Source: Gambelia wislizenii
Lineage: Eukaryota; Chordata; Lepidosauria; Squamata; Crotaphytidae
Assembly (NCBI GenBank): GCA_030847615.1
Contig: JAUMIR010000001.1
Coordinates: 444,594,687-444,658,686 of the forward strand
Reading direction: 5' to 3'
Length of the DNA: 64,000 nucleotides
Part shown: positions 1-11,574 of the stretch, piece after piece
How positions within the stretch are numbered: the first letter of the stretch is position 1
Layout: each line of letters starts with the position of its first letter
The notes under the pieces: model-generated
What the model was told of the DNA's origin: nothing
The model's input: only the letters and a program-made list of their open reading frames with translations
Databases searched by the model: none
Position numbers and translations under genes: made by a program

Positions 1-925
1 GGGCGTCTTCATGACCAAACATTCACTTCTTTGTACTGTCTAGGAGACACACTTGAAGCACAAACTGATCTCTCTTTTTTGCATTTCATTCAGGGGATAA
101 TCCTCTGTGTTCCTGCTGGCCATCCTATTAATGTGTAAACAAACACAAAGCAATAACTACCACGCTCTTTCAGGGAGGTAGTGCAATATAGGCTCTGTCC
201 AGCATAGATATAAATAAAGATGGGTTATTGTATCAGTCTCGTTATTTAATAGACAGACCTCATAGAGGTCTGAAGCACATCTCCTTCCCCTAGTAGTTTG
301 GGGATTTCTTGTTTAACATCCTAAACTGAAAACCCTTCACAATACCTCTTTTCTGGACTTTATTAACAAGCAAGTAGTTTCCACTCAGGCTGTGAACAGA
401 GCCAAAACTAATTCCTTGCCACAGGAAAGGGGGATTTCTTGGTTTAATACTGTGTAAAGGCATGGAAGTACAGTGGAAACATTTGTGATTTCTTAATCAT
501 AACTGGAAGTTTGCTTCACACAAGCTTTTTTTTTTCCTGGAAAAATACAGGCTGGGGAGGTATGCAGTTTAGCATATTGTCAGTTATTTCACCTAAAAGG
601 AGCAAATCACCTCACCTCTACATACCTATTTGCTCTTCACATTTTTTTCTCTGTTTGGAATTTAGTCCGTTTCTTACTAACTGTTCTGCTGAAGGATTTG
701 AACATGTTTATTTATGTATTGCAATTTTTACACTACCCTGTTCAGGACCATTTCCAACCACATTGAAACATTTAATATTTGAAACATCAATAATAAAAAG
801 GAAAACATACAATAATAAAAAGGTGAAATTGTGCCTGTACACACCCCTTGCTATCAAATGCCTGTGTGAATAATAATTTTAAAAAGACAATATTCTCAAG
901 AGGCCTGGAGATTCAGGCATACGTA
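1..925. other. No recognisable gene or repeat
   Basis: AT-rich sequence downstream of the SYNDIG1L stop codon. The longest open frame (511-873) is a low-complexity translation with no recognisable domain. I see no clear repeat family here. Confidence 0.5.
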
Positions 926-1108
926 GGCCTTTTCTTGTTATATGCCTACAAGTTGACTCCAACTCATGGCAACCTTCTCACAGGGTTTTCTTGGCAAGAC
1001 TTATTCAGATTTTCCATTGCTGCCTTCTAAGGCTGAGGTGACTTGCCCAAGACCACCCAGTGAATATTCTGAATATTCAAATCCTGGTCTCCTGAAGTCC
1101 AAGGACTT
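926..1108 (-). mobile_element. tRNA-derived SINE, Sauria type (partial)
   Basis: Read on the minus strand, this follows the body of the lizard SINE seen at 50995-51245 and 59850-60066. On the plus strand it shows the inverted tail (CAACTCATGGCAACCTT), then TTTTCTTGGCAAGA, then GACTTGCCCAAGACCACCCA. The head next to 1108 is degraded and merges into the following palindromic element. It is an old, diverged copy with no coding capacity. Confidence 0.6.
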
Positions 1109-1110
1109 GA

Positions 1111-1234
1111 TCACACTACATTGCTATAGTGCTATTATTCCACTTTAACTGCTATGGCTGCCTCCTGTGGAATTTTGGAGTTTGTAGTTTAGTGAAGGCT
1201 AAGAACTCTCTGGGTGAGAATTTGCGAAGAAACG

Positions 1235-1270
<36 letters not shown>

Positions 1271-1356
1271 TGCAAATCCCAGGATTTCACAGGAGGCAGC
1301 CATAGCAGTTAAAGTGGAATAATAGTACTGTACTACTGTATAACAGTGTAGTGTGA
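1111..1356. mobile_element. Palindromic MITE with (AG)n in its loop
   Basis: The outer arms are inverted copies of each other. CACTTTAACTGCTATGGCTG on the left is matched by CAGCCATAGCAGTTAAAGTG on the right, and the ends read TCACACTACA and TGTAGTGTGA. The loop holds a pure AG dinucleotide run. This fits the abundant palindromic elements of lizards that carry a 'TCCTGGGATTTGTAGTTT'-like core. It is non-coding. Confidence 0.7.
1237..1267. repeat. (AG)n microsatellite
   Basis: Uninterrupted AG dinucleotide run of about 31 bp, sitting in the loop of the surrounding palindromic MITE. Confidence 0.95.
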
Positions 1357-3173
1357 TAATCTGACTAGTCCAGCACTCACACCGTTATACCACACTGAGG
1401 AAATTTCATACCAGAGTACCAAACCAAAGAAAACCAATGAGTCTGCTATTGGCACCCTTGGTGTAGCAATGATACATTCTGCTAAAGATCCTCACATGAT
1501 TATAGAGTCCTCATGGGTTTATATAGGAAGAGACTTTATAGATTAATGCCAGCACCATGACTTGTGTGCAAACACACATACTGTGCATATGCTGGAACAC
1601 TTCTGTCAGTAAGCAAGGCATGTCCTATAACAACAGCTGAGCTTTTGAACACTTTTCATGAGATCCTCTTATTTGGTTCACAGTTAAGACCAAGCCAAGA
1701 TTCAGAATAAAGATTTGAGTCAGGCATAGAGGAAAAGGGTATTTAGGGAAGTGTAATGGACATACCAATGACACTGTACCTCCACGTAATAAATTATTAT
1801 TTCACCAAACAAATGCATGCATAGCTTAAACAAGATGGTAGATGGAACAAAATCCTGAAGGATTTCACAGTGAACAAATAATAAAGACTGACCATAACCA
1901 TTCACTGTGTTCTTCCTGCCAGGTATGAACTGCAAGGCAGCCCCTCATATGTGATCAGATTTATGGGTCCATATTAGAAGCCCACTAAAATAATAAATGA
2001 GGATTTAGCAGAACTAAAGTAGCTCTGTTCCAAGATTTCAGTGAGGCTTATTTGTACATTGGAGGATTGCCACCTTAATTTAATTAAGGTTTCCAATTTC
2101 ATAGGAAAATGTTAATAGTTGCTATATTTGTTTAAAACCTGAAAATCTAATAATCTCAAAATGTCTTACTGATGCTTTTCTCCCAAGGTGTGGCCATTAA
2201 TTTGACTCCATGCAGTATAGCTTTCATCATTTTGGAATGTGTTTCTGGATGTGGTAAAAAGCAGTAATATCACATCCTCTCTGAGTGTGACTTTTCCACA
2301 TCATAATGGTTCTGTATACCCACTAGCTAAATGTTTAATTTAAAAAACTAGTAGGCCTTGAGGAATTTCCCAAACCCCATCAATGTGCTCAGTTACAATA
2401 ACCATAATAAATAACACTCAAAACTATTCTTCACTGGCTTATTTAAAACAGGCGTGTATCTTGAGACTGAAGTTATGGCTGAATATCACTCTAATGTCTT
2501 ATCAATATGAGAAGAGACTGTGGGGAAACCCTGACACATGAGTTGTAGCTTGAGAGACAGATCATGTGAGCAAAGGCAGCTTGATCAAAGCTGGCTTCAT
2601 GATAGGTAGTTACCCAAGGGTGAATTAACAGTATTTGATATTGCAGGTAGTGCTGTCGCATAAAATGTGAATATCCTGACAAAAACTGTTTGGCCATCAC
2701 TGCATAGCCCTCAGTCCTATCCTCCAAAGGAAAGACTTTAAATGAATTGAATATTCCACATTTTTTTCACTATGTGCCCTGAGTAAGACAGAAGCTTGGA
2801 TCCAACAAATGACTGAACTTCACAAACATCAGGCCTAGCACACAAGAATATCAGTTTTGAAACACCCTGCAGACAACATTTTAAAATCCATCCAATCCTT
2901 CCCTTTTCTTCATGGCAGTCTCAAAATCAAGGCCTTTTAAGACTGTGCTATCTTCTCTATTAAGGGTGTTTTTTTAAGCTTGTCATTCTAAGTAGGTCAC
3001 AGTCTATTGTTCATTTGAAAAATAATGAGTCCACATTGACAGTTTATTTGAGCACAGATCTCTGTACAGAAAAGGCTCCATCATAATCCTTGTCAGCACT
3101 GTGTCCTCTGTTTCACAGGAAAGTATGTAATTCAGTAGAATAATCCATCATGCACATCATGCAAAAGTCTTTA
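1357..3173 (-). other. Possible SYNDIG1L 3' UTR and downstream sequence
   Basis: No other gene is visible. On the minus strand, AATAAA hexamers occur overlapping the stop codon (3170-3175) and at 3043-3048. The first is too close to the stop to be a convincing poly(A) signal, so the second is the better candidate, giving a short 3' UTR of about 150 bases. A longer UTR cannot be excluded. I recognise no repeat in 1400-3000. Confidence 0.4.
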
Positions 3174-3332
3174 TTATACATGGCCACCTTTAGATAAGTA
3201 AGCAATCAGTGCTACAATCACTCCGACATACACCCCTGTGCCGATAGTAATGGAGAGTGCAGCAAGGAACAGAGCTCTCCGGGAAGCTGAGCTTGCCAGG
3301 TGGAAGTCCCCCTTAGAGATGGCCTTACTTGT
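3174..3332 (-). CDS. SYNDIG1L: SYNDIG1L coding exon 3 (C-terminus, stop)
   Basis: This is the last coding exon, 52 codons plus TAA. It starts after the acceptor TTTGTTTTCTAG on the minus strand, in phase 0. It completes the dispanin/CD225 domain: residues 186-204 of the joined protein form the polar linker ([10 protein letters not shown]...), which is basic near SRR, and about 205-231 form the C-terminal hydrophobic membrane segment ([14 protein letters not shown]...), followed by a short polar tail (SKGGHV). In the SYNDIG family this segment anchors the protein in vesicle or synaptic membranes with the N-terminus cytosolic. That is family knowledge, not something shown by the sequence. [10 protein letters not shown] favours the SYNDIG1L paralogue over SYNDIG1. 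A 17.8-kb intron filled with transposons separates it from exon 2. The frame is intact. Confidence 0.93.
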   Translation of the reverse strand, partial: TSKAISKGDFHLASSASRRALFLAALSITIGTGVYVGVIVALIAYLSKGGHV

Positions 3333-3450
3333 CTAGAAAACAAAGAAGCAAAAAAAGAGAGAAAACAATACTTAGGTGACCTGTCAATATAACATAGCTA
3401 TTCACACGTAACCATATATTTAAAGAAGAGACCAAGGCCAGATTAAGAGT

Positions 3451-3660
3451 ACTGTACATCTACATTGTAGAAATAATGCAGCTCGGCACCACTTTAACTG
3501 ACATGGCTTCATCCTACAGGATCTGGGGATTTGTAGTTTGGTGAGGCACTCTTTGGCAGAGAAGGCTTAAGACCATATAAAACTACAAGGCCCAGGATTC
3601 CCTAGGATGGAGCTACAGCACTTAAAGTAGTGTCAAATTATTTCTACAGTAGATGCACTC
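3451..3660. mobile_element. Palindromic MITE
   Basis: Inverted ends CATCTACATTGTAGAAATAA and TTATTTCTACAGTAGATG enclose the typical core (ATCTGGGGATTTGTAGTTT, then an inverted copy with ACTACAAGGCCCAGGATTCC). It is the same family as 10029-10242 and the split copy around 55883-57098. Confidence 0.75.
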
Positions 3661-3804
3661 TAAGACAAGCTGAGGCCATAGCCTATGTCATGTTTAAGAG
3701 ACCCCATATTATTGCCAAAACCATGTGTATTATTTTAACATTTTTTTAAAAATCAGAACTCTCTCATAATCTTAGGCCCTAAAGTGTCACTTAGGCCAAA
3801 TCCA

Positions 3805-3990
3805 CCCTACATAAACAATCAAGTTTGAAACTGTGTTATTTGCCATGGCTCCTTCCTATGGAATCCTGGGATTTGTAGTTTCACAAGGTCTTTAGCCTTC
3901 ACTGCCAAAGGGTGCTGGTGCCTCTCCAAACTACATATCCCAGGATGGCATAGGAAGGAGCTATGACAAATAATCCAGTTGTAAACAGGA
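3805..3990. mobile_element. Palindromic MITE (diverged)
   Basis: Same core as its neighbours: TCCTATGGAATCCTGGGATT on the left is mirrored by an inverted copy (AACTACATATCCCAGGATGG) on the right. The ends are degraded. It abuts a Tigger-like element at 3994. Confidence 0.65.
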
Positions 3991-3993
3991 GTA

Positions 3994-4181
3994 CCATTGG
4001 CCCTCCATAGCCACAGATTCAACCAACCATGGCTTATTTAAAAAAAAAAATCAAAAAGCAAACTTTGCTGTTCACCATTTTAAATGAGGCCATTGTATAC
4101 AATGGGATTTGAGCATCCAGGGAATTTGGTATCCACAGGGGGTCCTAGAATCAAACCTCAGAGGATACTGAAGACCCACTG
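3994..4181 (+). mobile_element. Tigger-like (Tc1/mariner) MITE with TA duplication
   Basis: The element begins CCATTGGCCCTCCATAGCC and ends AAGACCCACTG, flanked by TA at 3992-3993 and 4182-4183. The internal segments (AACCAACCATGGCTT, GGTATCCACAGGGGGTCC) match the copies at 4564, 20820 and 58565. TA target duplications are the hallmark of Tc1/mariner transposition. It is non-autonomous, with no transposase. Confidence 0.75.
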
Positions 4182-4563
4182 TATTTATGTAGTGTAGATT
4201 TGGCCTTACTTTGCTTGTATACCTCATCACTTGAGAAGGAGTGCTCTTCTATTTCAACAGTTAAAACAGCAGACTAATAACAAATGAACAGTAAAATATT
4301 AAAAGGTTCAACATATCCCATTTAAAATGTCAGACCTGCATTGGACAGAAGAGTCCATGGCTATGGTGATGACACTGTTTGTCAAGCTTCAAAGGCAACT
4401 GGCTGGGCATTATGGGAAAAATAATGTGGAGTATTTGATTTCACTCTGAACTAAGATGTTTATGTTTAGTCATCCCTCCAGTATTGTTGTTTCTCCTGGA
4501 TGTCTCCATGGAGACAGGTTGACCTAAACTCATTGAAATATTTACAATAAGAAGTTGAATATA

Positions 4564-4793
4564 CAGTTGTCCCTCCGTATCCACGGATTTGGTATCCATG
4601 GATTTAACTATTCATGGCTTGAAAATATTCTCTAAAAAAAATTAATCCAAAAAGCAAACCTTGATTTTGCCATCTTATATAAGGGACACCATTTTGCTAT
4701 GCTACTGCATATAACGGGACTTGAGTATTCATGGATTTTGGTATCCACGGGAGGTCCTGAAACCAAACCCCAGCGAATATGAAGGGACAATTG
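4564..4793 (+). mobile_element. Tigger-like (Tc1/mariner) MITE with TA duplication
   Basis: The ends are CAGTTGTCCCTCCGTATCC and GAAGGGACAATTG, a clear terminal inverted repeat, with TA on both sides (4562-4563, 4794-4795). The body contains the family's direct motif GGTATCCACGGGAGGTCCTG. About 230 bp, non-coding, well preserved. Confidence 0.85.
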
Positions 4794-4795
4794 TA

Positions 4796-6068
4796 CAATA
4801 CTTTATTTTCACATTACGTATAATATCTTCATGCTGTCTGTCCCCTTTTCCTCAACAGCCTAACCTCTTTTAGGCCATATCCATAGAGTTCTCCAGAATT
4901 AAAAGATGCCAACTAAGCTATAAACTACACAACCCAATGTCAACAGGTGGCAATGTCGACAAAGGATTTCCCCACAGCACATCCTGCTTTTTCAGGAAAT
5001 GTCCCCTGAACTAAAATACTAAACTAAGAGCAGAAGACATTTTCTTGCAGATGTGCTTATACATACTAGTCTCTGCTTCCCATAGGTCTTAGTTCTAGAG
5101 GGAAGGGTTTGACTTCACCATCTTCTTCCTCTTCTTTCACCATATTCTAGTCTCCTGGGTAGTCAAGAAATATGAAGAATCTTCAGCCATGACTTGCTTG
5201 CTTTTAAATACCCCCAGGGAAGTCTTACTTCCTCCTTCCCCACCCCTCTTCCAATACTTCCACAACATCTTTATTATGATGGTTACATTGCTGTATTCCT
5301 CCATTTAGCTTGTTTGCTTGCTCTGCTTGGTATGACAATGGAAGTTGCAGCAATTTTTTTAGCTGCTGGGCCTGTGCCTCTGTTACCTGAATTGTGTGGG
5401 GTCCATGGAGACCCTCTAACGTCTGAATATTAAAATGGGAATATTTAATTAGCTCAGTTATGGCAGCAAGAGGATGGGCAACAGAGGGACCTATTAACCT
5501 ATGTATACCAGTACTAAGGAGAAGACTCTAAGCCAAAAAGGTACACTTAAATTATCTTTATTGGAAATTAATGTCAACAGCATTCACACAGACACTCAGG
5601 CTTCAGGCACTCACACAAAGCTATAGAAAGCAATAGTAAGTATTTGGGGGGGGTAGTGGGTTTTACTGTACTGATCCTGCAGAGTAGAGACTGTGAAGTA
5701 AACTGACAGCAAAGAAGTCTGGGTGATGGAATGGCTACACAGTGTGATGTGAAGTTGAAAGGAAATGAAACTGTGCGCAATGTGGTACTGTCCTGGGGTG
5801 ATATTTATATGAAACAATTCCCTGAAGGGATAGGAGTCTGAGTAAAATAAAATAGTTCTTGAAGTTTCCCAGGCCAAAACAATGGGTACTCTGGAAGAGC
5901 TAACGATCATTAATGATCAATACTTTTGGAATTGAATTGAAAACAGGCAAGATCTTTTGTTGGAGGGGAGCAGGAGAGGAAGATCCCGTTTCACAAGCAA
6001 TAAGGTCTCTTGCTATTGCTAAGTGGATTAGTGATTGACTCACTTCCAGGTGTTGAGTCTTACTTGAG
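4796..6068. other. No recognisable gene or repeat
   Basis: Intronic sequence with several short open frames on both strands (for example 5611-5910 minus), none with a recognisable domain. No transposon ends found. Confidence 0.4.
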
Positions 6069-6070
6069 TA

Positions 6071-6779
6071 CTGTATATTCCAGTGTATAAGATGACTTTT
6101 GAGCACTCAAAAGTGCCCTCCAAAATTGACAGTCGTCTTATACGCCGGATATACTTTGCTTCGCCTGCCTGCCTATCTCCTGCCTCTTCGCAAATGGAGC
6201 GAAGAGGCAGGAGATGGGGCAGTGGGGTGAAGCAAAGTGTTTTGAAGTTCATTTGCCCCACTCCTCTGCCTTCTCCCCCTTTGGGGAGCAACGGAAGACA
6301 AAGGAGGAGGGCGAACGTTGCGGTTTGCCGCAGCCGCCGCTCGATCGCTTCTGCAGCGGCCGAGGCAAAACCGCTAGATTCTCCCCCTCTCCCCACCTTC
6401 CAGGAAGGTGGGGAGAAGGGGCGAATGTGCCCTGTTTGGGCGCACAGCCTCCGCATCCTCCTCCTGCGCTCCTTCCTGGAAGGGAGCGCAGGAGGGGGAT
6501 GCGGAAGCTATGTGGCCAAACCCGCGATTCGCCCGCTTTCCCCACTTTCCAGGAAGGTGGGGAGAAGGGGCGAACGTGCCCCGTTTGGGTGCACAGCCTC
6601 CGCATCCTCCTCCTGCGCTCCCTCCTGGAAGGGAGCGCAGGAGGGACATGCGGGGGCTATGCGTTGGAAGAGGTGGGTTGTCTTATATGATGAATATATC
6701 ACATACTCTATATTTTAACTTAAAAATTGGGTGGTGGTGGTCTTATACGCCCGGTCGTCTTATATGCCGGAATATACGG
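6071..6779. mobile_element. GC-rich TA-flanked MITE with internal tandem hairpins
   Basis: The terminal inverted repeats are CTGTATATTCCAGTGTATAA at the left and, reversed, CCGTATATTCCGGCATATAA at the right, each followed by GA(T/C)GAC. TA flanks both sides (6069-6070, 6780-6781), which fits Tc1/mariner-type insertion. The interior is far richer in GC and CpG than its neighbours. It carries a directly repeated block (about 6383-6500 and 6535-6650) in which each copy has two self-complementary segments (CCTTCCAGGAAGG; GCGCTCC...GGAGCGC). Six or more long open frames cross it on both strands. They arise from the low stop-codon density and are not genes. Confidence 0.8.
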
Positions 6780-6781
6780 TA

Positions 6782-8100
6782 TTTGTTTTTGGGGAATTTC
6801 CAAAGTCTCTTCCCTTGGTCTCCCTGGTTTCCTTCCTAACCAGTGGATGGCCACCTTAACCAGATTATAAAATATAGCCAATTATTTGATATTCCAAGAT
6901 GGGGGTTATCACGGCAGGTAGCACCTCCAGCACATTGGGTGGGCTGCTACTGCTATATCTTGTGCTGGTCATATTTGGCTCCTTGGGTGAGTTCAAGTTT
7001 GGGACCTAGATGATGACATCATCATCATCATCATCAATATTTATAACCTGCCCTTCCCCCAGAATCAGGACTCCATGTGACTTGAGAAGGGGTGATTGGG
7101 ATGGTGGTATACTGTAAATTACCAGGGACCAGCAGTCTTGAGGGAGCTGACTATGGGGCATGTGTTTTTGTCCTTTATGGTAGTACTGTATCTTTGTTCG
7201 TTGATTTTTCGTTGATTGTAATTAAAAGAAAACAATGAGGAGAGAGAATATTTGAAATTGCATGCAATGATTTTTAGAAAATCTGCCAAGTACTCAAAAC
7301 TACCACTGCATGACCCAGGAAAAGCTGGACTCCTCAGAAGTTGCTCCCACAGCTGCCAAGAGAAGCCACCTGAATGTGGGGGCTCAGAAGGAAAATCCTT
7401 GTGCCTCCAGCCAAGCCAATATTCAGTCAGCTCCAAGCAACAGAGACTTTCCCCTGCTTCCTCTTACCTGCTGCACCACGTGGCAGCCTCGCTCTCACCC
7501 CAATCTCATGTGCCTTGTTTGCCTCACTTGCCTTCTTTACTACCAGGACATTGCAGGCATGCCCATTAGGAGGTCCCTCAGGCAGCAGGTTTCTGGAGTC
7601 CTTCCCAGCAGGAAGTCAGGGAAGAAATGGGAGAAGAACCCCTTTTCAGATCTGTCCCCTTCATGCACAGCCAGGAGTCCCTTTTCCCTTCAGCCTGAAA
7701 CCACACCCCAAACCAGAGGCATTTACTTGCCCACAGTCACACACCAACAGACCCTGTCCGTTGTGGATGTGACTCTGCTTTTGGCAGCCCTGGTCTTGAG
7801 ATCACAGTTCTACAGTTCACAGTTATTCCCCTGGCTCCCAAGAGATCGATGCAGAAGTTACCAAACACACAAAAATGTATCATTCAAAGTGTGCATTACT
7901 GTGTGCTGCTTTGTATTACCTCCTGCCGGCTACCTTACTACTTAGTTTCCTAGTGGCATGATGGCATCCTTTAAAACGATAACAAAATTCCTTTGAACAT
8001 AATGCTTTTGTGTAGATGGGAAATGTTCGTTCATTTCATCCCTCTTCAAATGTTTCCTTCCTCTTCACAATAGTTATAATGTTGCTGCTCACCAAGAAAT
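6782..8100. other. No recognisable gene; ATC microsatellite only
   Basis: Includes a short (ATC)n at 7017-7036. The 211-codon open frame at 7310-7945 overlaps two others of 105 and 132 codons in the other frames, has no domain, and lies inside an intron on the opposite strand to SYNDIG1L, so I do not call it a gene. Confidence 0.4.
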
Positions 8101-8104
8101 TCTG

Positions 8105-8552
8105 ACTGGAGAGAGCGCTACTATTTATTTTTCCTGGGAGAAATCTGTTACAACCTATGAAAACAAGGCTGTCGGTGACCTCCCAGAGGGCCTTCTCTGC
8201 TGCCGCTCCCAGATTATGGAATGGCCTGCCGGCCGAGATCCATTTTATTACGACCTTAGACAGCTTTAAAAAAGCTATCAAGACAGATCTTTTCCAGCAG
8301 GCCTTTCCTGAATAACTATCCCAGCCCAAGACTCGGCTGTCCTTTCTGAGCTGCAATCAGATGTTTTTTAAACTATTGTATGTTTTAATTTTTTCTCTTT
8401 CTAATTTATATATTTTTAATTATTGTATGTTTTTTTTATCTTTTAAAATATAATATTATTTTAAGGGGTGGGTGGGCTAGGGTACTGTGACTATGGAGTT
8501 TTTATATTGTAAGCCGCCCCAATTGCGTTGCAGAGGGGCGGGATAGAAATAA

Positions 8553-8585
<33 letters not shown>

Positions 8586-8590
8586 TTCCT
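8105..8590 (+). mobile_element. L2-like LINE, 3' end
   Basis: Truncated at the 5' end. Reading across frame breaks, the residual ORF shows the L2 reverse-transcriptase C-terminus (segments like RLWNGLPAEI and SFKKAIKTDLFQQAFPE, 8200-8312). After this comes a short 3' UTR with GTAAGCCGCCCCAATTG and a terminal (ATT)n tail. The same tail structure is seen at 29215-29312 and 38821-39356. Broken and not coding. Confidence 0.8.
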
Positions 8591-8599
8591 ATATTTAAC

Positions 8600-10020
8600 A
8601 GAGTGAAGTCAATATTGGAGTTCTGTCTCTAATGCAGGATTGCTGGTTTTCCTTGACTGTTCTTTTCAGTGTGGTTTCTGACAAAGCTTGGAAATATTAC
8701 TTTTTGGATTACCAGGATCCCAATGGCAATGTTGGTTGAAGGATTTTGCCAGTTGTAATACAAAAAGTAAGTTTTCCAATCTCTGAATCCATGAAACATT
8801 GGAAATCCCACACTGGACACATGAGTATGGTACCTTCTTTGCTGTATTTTACGTGGGGGTTGCTAGGCACTTAAACGACTCAGGGCTCAAGCCCACAGGT
8901 CACAAGCTTGGTGCAAAATGCACATATGCTAATTTATATCTTATACACTGTATATGCAAATTAAGATGTAATTATTAAGGTTTACTTAAATTGCATAGAA
9001 TGCAATGCCTCCCAATATTTTTGTCACTGAAATAACTACAAACAGAATAAATTCTTCAATTATTTCCACCATACCCCAGATCACCCAGTATCAGTAGTTC
9101 CTCTTCCATTCCAGCAAGTGGCAGCAGAGGGAGAGGAGATGGGATGGAGGGCCATTCTATCCACCATGTTGAAAGACCACTTCTACAAAATCCTCCATCA
9201 AGATGAGTCACCACTGTAACTGAGCATAGTGACTCAGGTAGCAAGACTGTTAGCACAGGCCTGCTGAAAGACTTTAGTTTTTAAGGTCTGTCTGCATCAT
9301 CCCTCTTTTCTTTTGTATTGTGTATTTTTAGACACTCAACCTGTGGGCTTTTTTATTTAGTTTATGCAAGACACTCTGGGGGGCTTTTTGTTGCAGGGAA
9401 GGATGAAATGGTAATAAGCAAATAAATATTAATATGTCATTGTGTGAAAAATGCAAAAAAGAGTGGGCGGTAGGTTTTTCACAGGCCCTTTAACTCTCTC
9501 TCACACACACTTAAAAATGGAAACTTTAGCACCACAATGCAGTTTCAAATATTGTACAAAGTGCTGTTGCAAAGGCAACATTGGGGAGGGTTTGCCCTCA
9601 GTTAATTTTGCAGTTCCCACTCCAAAACTGTTCTAAATGTAATAAATTCCCCTTCAATTAATTACCCAATTCATCTATCATTGTTACTTCAAAAACAAAA
9701 ACAAACCCACCCAAATAAAATAAAGTGGTGTATGATTTCATTCAGAATCCTGGATGAGTTGTGGGAGGAGTGAGGGCTGGAGGAAAGTGGAAGATGGGAA
9801 AGGGGATGAGGATGAAGATTAGGACAGTGAGCAATGGGGGAGGTGGAAGAGAAGGAACAGGCAATTTGGAGAGTGGGTATTAAACAGAGGGGAAGGATAA
9901 AGCAATCACTAGGCAAGGCTGAAGGCAGAGAGAGACCCTTAACAATGAAAAGGGAAGGAACAGTAAAGGCAGAAGGTGTATGTAGGATGATGAATTTCTC
10001 CTTTTCTCTGTTCTGCTTCA
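8600..10020. other. No recognisable gene or repeat
   Basis: Intron sequence with no repeat family I can name. Purine-rich stretch at about 9760-9990. Small open frames have no domains. Confidence 0.4.
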
Positions 10021-10028
10021 GTTTCCCA

Positions 10029-10242
10029 GACTGCATCTACACTGTAGAAATAATGCAGTTTGACACCACTTTAAGTACTGTAGCTCTATCCTATGGAATC
10101 CTGGGATTTGTAATTTTACAGTTTTTATCCTTCTCTGCCAAAGAGTGCTGGTGCCTCACCAAACTACAAATCCTGGTAGGATGGAGCCATGGCAGCTAAA
10201 GTGGTATCAAAATGCATTATTTCTACAGTGCAGATGCACTCT
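10029..10242. mobile_element. Palindromic MITE
   Basis: Near-complete copy. The left end TGCATCTACACTGTAGAAAT is the inverse of the right end ATTTCTACAGTGCAGATGCA. The core has TATGGAATCCTGGGATTTGT and its inverted partner. This is the best-preserved copy in the window. Confidence 0.85.
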
Positions 10243-10549
10243 TGTTTCTCCATGTGATAGGGACTAATAACATTTCCCCAAACCCACCATATGCACAGGA
10301 GAAGACACAAGGAGATTAGGCATAGAACCAGCACACTACACACTACCTATAGGGCACAACAGGGAGAAAGAAAATACCCAAAGACAAGAGCAGCCATGCT
10401 CACTGAAGACCAGCAGAGGTGGGGACCCTCAGGTCCTGGGGAAGATTCAAGGCCTCTTGGGGTCCTCAAAAGGCGGTGTCCCTTTCCATCATTCTCTATG
10501 TTCTTCCCCATTTCATTATATTGTAAAATGTTGAAATACCTCTCATAAG

Positions 10550-10700
10550 GCTTAGGACTTGTCTATACCGGCTAAATACTCTGGTTTGCCCTGTTCAGGA
10601 GCTCTGCAGCCCAAATGATGTAGGGCATTTACCCCAACCTACCCCCAGGCAGTTCAAATGACCCCTGGGGCAGACACAGGGCTGGAACAGGGGCAAGCAG
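10550..10700. mobile_element. DNA-transposon fragment ('CTTGTCTA' ends)
   Basis: Begins GGACTTGTCTATACCGGCTAA. The segment resembles the right end of the element inserted at 53642-54194 when that end is reversed (GGGCTTGTCTACACCAACC). The other end was not identified. Family assignment is tentative. Confidence 0.4.
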
Positions 10701-11041
10701 ACACACAGGATCTGATAAAATGTTACAAGAAATGCCTAGTTTAATCTGTTATTGCCGGATTGGGCCCTGTGTGTCCATGGGAGCCTGTCCCAGAATGCTG
10801 TTCCTCGCTGCCACCGCCAGCTTCCTGGTTCTCCTGGAAGCCAGGCAGGGGTCCTGCAGCATGGGACATGTTGCGGGACCCTTCCTGGCTCCCGCATTAG
10901 CAAAGAAAATGGCAGCTGTGGCAGCTTCAGCAACAGGCCAGAGTCCTGTTTAGACTCTTTCCCATTTCCCCAAGTAATGGGAGTGGAGGGACTGATCAGA
11001 CCCAGAGGCAGGATATGTAGGCTTTCTGCCTGGTGTAGCTG

Positions 11042-11190
11042 AGCCCTTTGGGTTTGGTTGACCGATCAAAACCAAAGGGTAGTCACCAATGGCTCCTCGT
11101 CATCCTAGAGACAAGTGACTAGTGGGGAGCCACAGGGTTCTGTCCTGGGCCCAGTGCTATTCAACATCTTTTACATTTTTTACACAACAT
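11042..11190 (+). mobile_element. CR1 LINE fragment (reverse-transcriptase region)
   Basis: In frame, the segment encodes the CR1 motif SGEPQGSVLGPVLFNIF, matching SGVPQGSVLGPVLFNIFIND in the CR1 at 16321-19378, and is preceded by GLV/DRSKPK-like WLTDRTQK-type sequence. It is cut off on both sides, and the sequence after 11190 is a different repeat. Dead fragment. Confidence 0.8.
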
Positions 11191-11214
11191 GGGATCGCTC
11201 CCATGGCAGGAATG

Positions 11215-11305
11215 GTGACAGGGGCATTCGCTATTATCCACAGATTTCATTATCCGCGCGGCCTCCGGAACCAATCCCCTGTGGATACGGGGGTCCTACT
11301 GTAGT
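11215..11305. mobile_element. Tigger-like MITE fragment
   Basis: Contains TTCGCTATTATCCACAG and TGGATACGGGGGTCCTACTG, which also occur in the element at 15637-15995 (TTCACTATTATCCACAG ... GGGGGCTACTG). A truncated member of that family. Confidence 0.55.
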
Positions 11306-11574
11306 AAGAGCTTTATGGTAAAATATAGTGATATATCTGGTCCCCTGCTTCTACTGACCATTAGCATGTAACTATTTCAATTTCTCTGAAATTGAATTTG
11401 GCTCAAAGGCTGAAAATGGATCCCCATCCTTGATCTAACACAGGAATGAGCAGTTGTGCTGGATGTGAGAGCCAATCCACCCCTCCCCCTGCAATTATGT
11501 GGTCCAAACATCTGATTTTGGGCCCAAAGTTGGCTGTAAAATCACTCCTGGACATAACTGGAACTTTACCTTCA

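Noticed and set aside
3170..3175. AATAAA overlapping the SYNDIG1L stop codon as poly(A) signal
   Set aside because: Cleavage would fall within about 20 bases of the stop, which is unlikely. Kept only as a note.
6083..6839. Cluster of long overlapping ORFs on both strands
   Set aside because: They fall inside a GC-rich MITE with few stop codons. The translations are arginine/proline/glycine-rich repeats of its palindromic blocks.
7310..7945. 211-codon open frame on the plus strand
   Set aside because: Low-complexity translation, three frames open together over the same bases, no domain, no exon signals, inside an intron of a minus-strand gene.
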